The translations under genes were made by a program, and so were the position numbers. Under the pieces are notes generated by a model. The model ran no database searches. It was not told the DNA's origin and was given only the letters and a program-made list of their open reading frames with translations. Shown here piece after piece: positions 62,939 to 64,000 of a stretch of 64,000 nt of DNA; positions within the stretch are counted from its first letter, which is position 1; each line of letters starts with the position of its first letter. This DNA is from a virus. Location of the stretch: IMG/VR virus record IMGVR_UViG_3300030107_006824, positions 1-64,000 of that record; one strand, written 5' to 3'.

Positions 62939-64000
62939 TTATAATTCAAATGAATCTGCACTGTAATCCAACTGAATTGATCCTCTTCTCATCAATCCTC
63001 CTATAGTCAATACCATAGAATCAACGGCATCATCATGTGATGCATGTCCAAAATTTAATAGCTCATCTTCTAATACATCCCATTTACGCCATTTATTCCA
63101 CACAATTTTTTTGTGCTCATACAATCCAAGTACACCTCGTAATCTTGCTAACTTATCTCCTTTAAATCCTTTAACAGGTGAGCAGGATAGATTATAAAGG
63201 GCTCGATCCTCAAACATAATTCTTTTAAAATCACCTTCAAACGAGGTCTGATAGGCAACAGCTTCGGGCCAAATAATGCAAGGAGACATTGTTGGAAAAT
63301 ATTGGCTCTCATCGTTTTCTAATAATATATTCCAATCAGCTAACATCTCACATAATATATCCATTTTTTCGATATTTCCCATCGATCTTATTCTTCTCTG
63401 ATCGATTAAATAAATTTTCCCTTCTTTTATGCCAGCTAATGTGAATACTGTCCAGTCATTCTTTTCATTTAATCCAGCACTTAAATCAATGCCTACCCCT
63501 AAACAGTCATAGTCATCTGGAACTTCCGCCTTAACTATTAATTCTGGTGATATTCCTACGTCTGTTGATTGTACAGCTGTATTTAAATACTGATAAGCAA
63601 AAGCTATTCTATCTTCTACCTTTCGTTCGTTTAAATATTTCATTGACCAGAACTCAGGCCAGTATGAACGTTGCCTACCGTCTGCATCTGTTATAACTGC
63701 TTTTTGAACAATCTGCTTCCAATTATTCTTTGGTATGAACAACGTAGCGTGAACGTCGTCAAAGTGAAAACGTGTCCCGAGACAAATAGCACGAGCGCCT
63801 TGGAACATCGTTGGAGCGATAACGTTAGACCATGTTTGCTCCATTTCACGGCGGATATCTGGGTTATTAATTGAAATTGCCGATTTGATTGGGTCATCAA
63901 TAAGGACCAACTGTGACCGCTTTGACGTGATAGCACCTTTTAGGCCTCCACATGCAACAGTAAATGCTTCCTCTCCTGCAGTGTCTACTCCTGCAAACTC
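62939..64000 (-). CDS. terL: Terminase large subunit (5' end outside window)
   Basis: At least 353 residues in frame to the window edge. The frame continues upstream of any start codon in view (SKRSQLVLIDDPIKS). QLVLIDD is Walker B with the catalytic acidic pair; the Walker A site lies outside. The C-terminal half is an RNase H-like nuclease (GVGIDLSAGLNEKNDWTVF, the first metal-binding Asp; then HDDAVDSMV with the last acidic residues). It cuts and packages the genome. It is preceded on the same strand by nothing visible in this window. Confidence 0.93.
   Translation of the reverse strand, partial: EFAGVDTAGEEAFTVACGGLKGAITSKRSQLVLIDDPIKSAISINNPDIRREMEQTWSNVIAPTMFQGARAICLGTRFHFDDVHATLFIPKNNWKQIVQKAVITDADGRQRSYWPEFWSMKYLNERKVEDRIAFAYQYLNTAVQSTDVGISPELIVKAEVPDDYDCLGVGIDLSAGLNEKNDWTVFTLAGIKEGKIYLIDQRRIRSMGNIEKMDILCEMLADWNILLENDESQYFPTMSPCIIWPEAVAYQTSFEGDFKRIMFEDRALYNLSCSPVKGFKGDKLARLRGVLGLYEHKKIVWNKWRKWDVLEDELLNFGHASHDDAVDSMVLTIGGLMRRGSIQLDYSADSFEL

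Overview
This window is most of the genome of a tailed double-stranded DNA phage of marine picocyanobacteria (Synechococcus or Prochlorococcus type). The host assignment rests on the photosynthesis genes it carries: a complete psbA, a high-light-inducible protein, a recognisable PsbN, and an NblA-like protein. Other support comes from a picocyanobacterial-style permuted tmRNA, ThyX, MazG, and a class I ribonucleotide reductase. The right edge cuts through the 5' end of the large terminase gene, so the genome continues beyond base 64000. I do not assign the phage to a named genus.

Layout. About 0-34 kb is mainly plus strand. It begins with an OB-fold protein and many tiny genes. A structural RNA block follows (3.8-4.6 kb), in which a circularly permuted tmRNA is interleaved with a tRNA-Asp, and then a tRNA-Leu. 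Next come a DUF932 gene and an RlpA-like secreted protein. The photosynthesis block (psbA, hli and small membrane peptides) lies at 10.9-13 kb. An overlapping chain of small genes (14-16 kb) carries a thioredoxin-fold protein and a translation initiation factor IF-1 homologue. It leads into mazG-nrdA-nrdB, thyX, a two-OB SSB and psbN. Replication genes fill 21-31 kb: a RecB/Cas4-type nuclease, a primase-helicase, HNH, a Dam-like protein, a deaminase-fold protein, and a family A DNA polymerase split into exonuclease and polymerase genes. About 34-64 kb is mainly minus strand: NblA-like, a tyrosine integrase, three tail-fibre-type proteins (two with C-terminal S74 chaperone domains), virion proteins, the major capsid protein, a full-length sigma-70 factor, a candidate scaffold overlapping the portal gene by about 500 bases, a large repetitive virion-type protein and the large terminase.

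How the genes fit together. The photosynthesis genes would sustain photosystem II while NblA-like would dismantle antennae. NrdAB, ThyX and MazG would supply and balance nucleotides for the phage polymerase. The tmRNA, the two tRNAs and IF-1 form a translation-control set. A TAnAATAG-like box 21-25 bases before many start codons on both strands marks a probable late regulon, and the phage sigma factor is a natural candidate to read it. Several of these boxes sit before virion-like genes stranded in the replication arm, linking them to the structural arm.

The strongest candidate for an undescribed arrangement is at 4307-4575. The acceptor piece of a two-piece tmRNA, a complete tRNA-Asp, and the tmRNA coding piece follow one another with only four-base linkers, so the tRNA is the intervening segment of the permuted tmRNA. 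Other notable points are the roughly 500-base portal/scaffold overprint, the phage IF-1, a 1-kb cassette flanked by duplicated terminators, a structured RNA at 3849-3942, and a deaminase-fold protein that has lost its zinc site.
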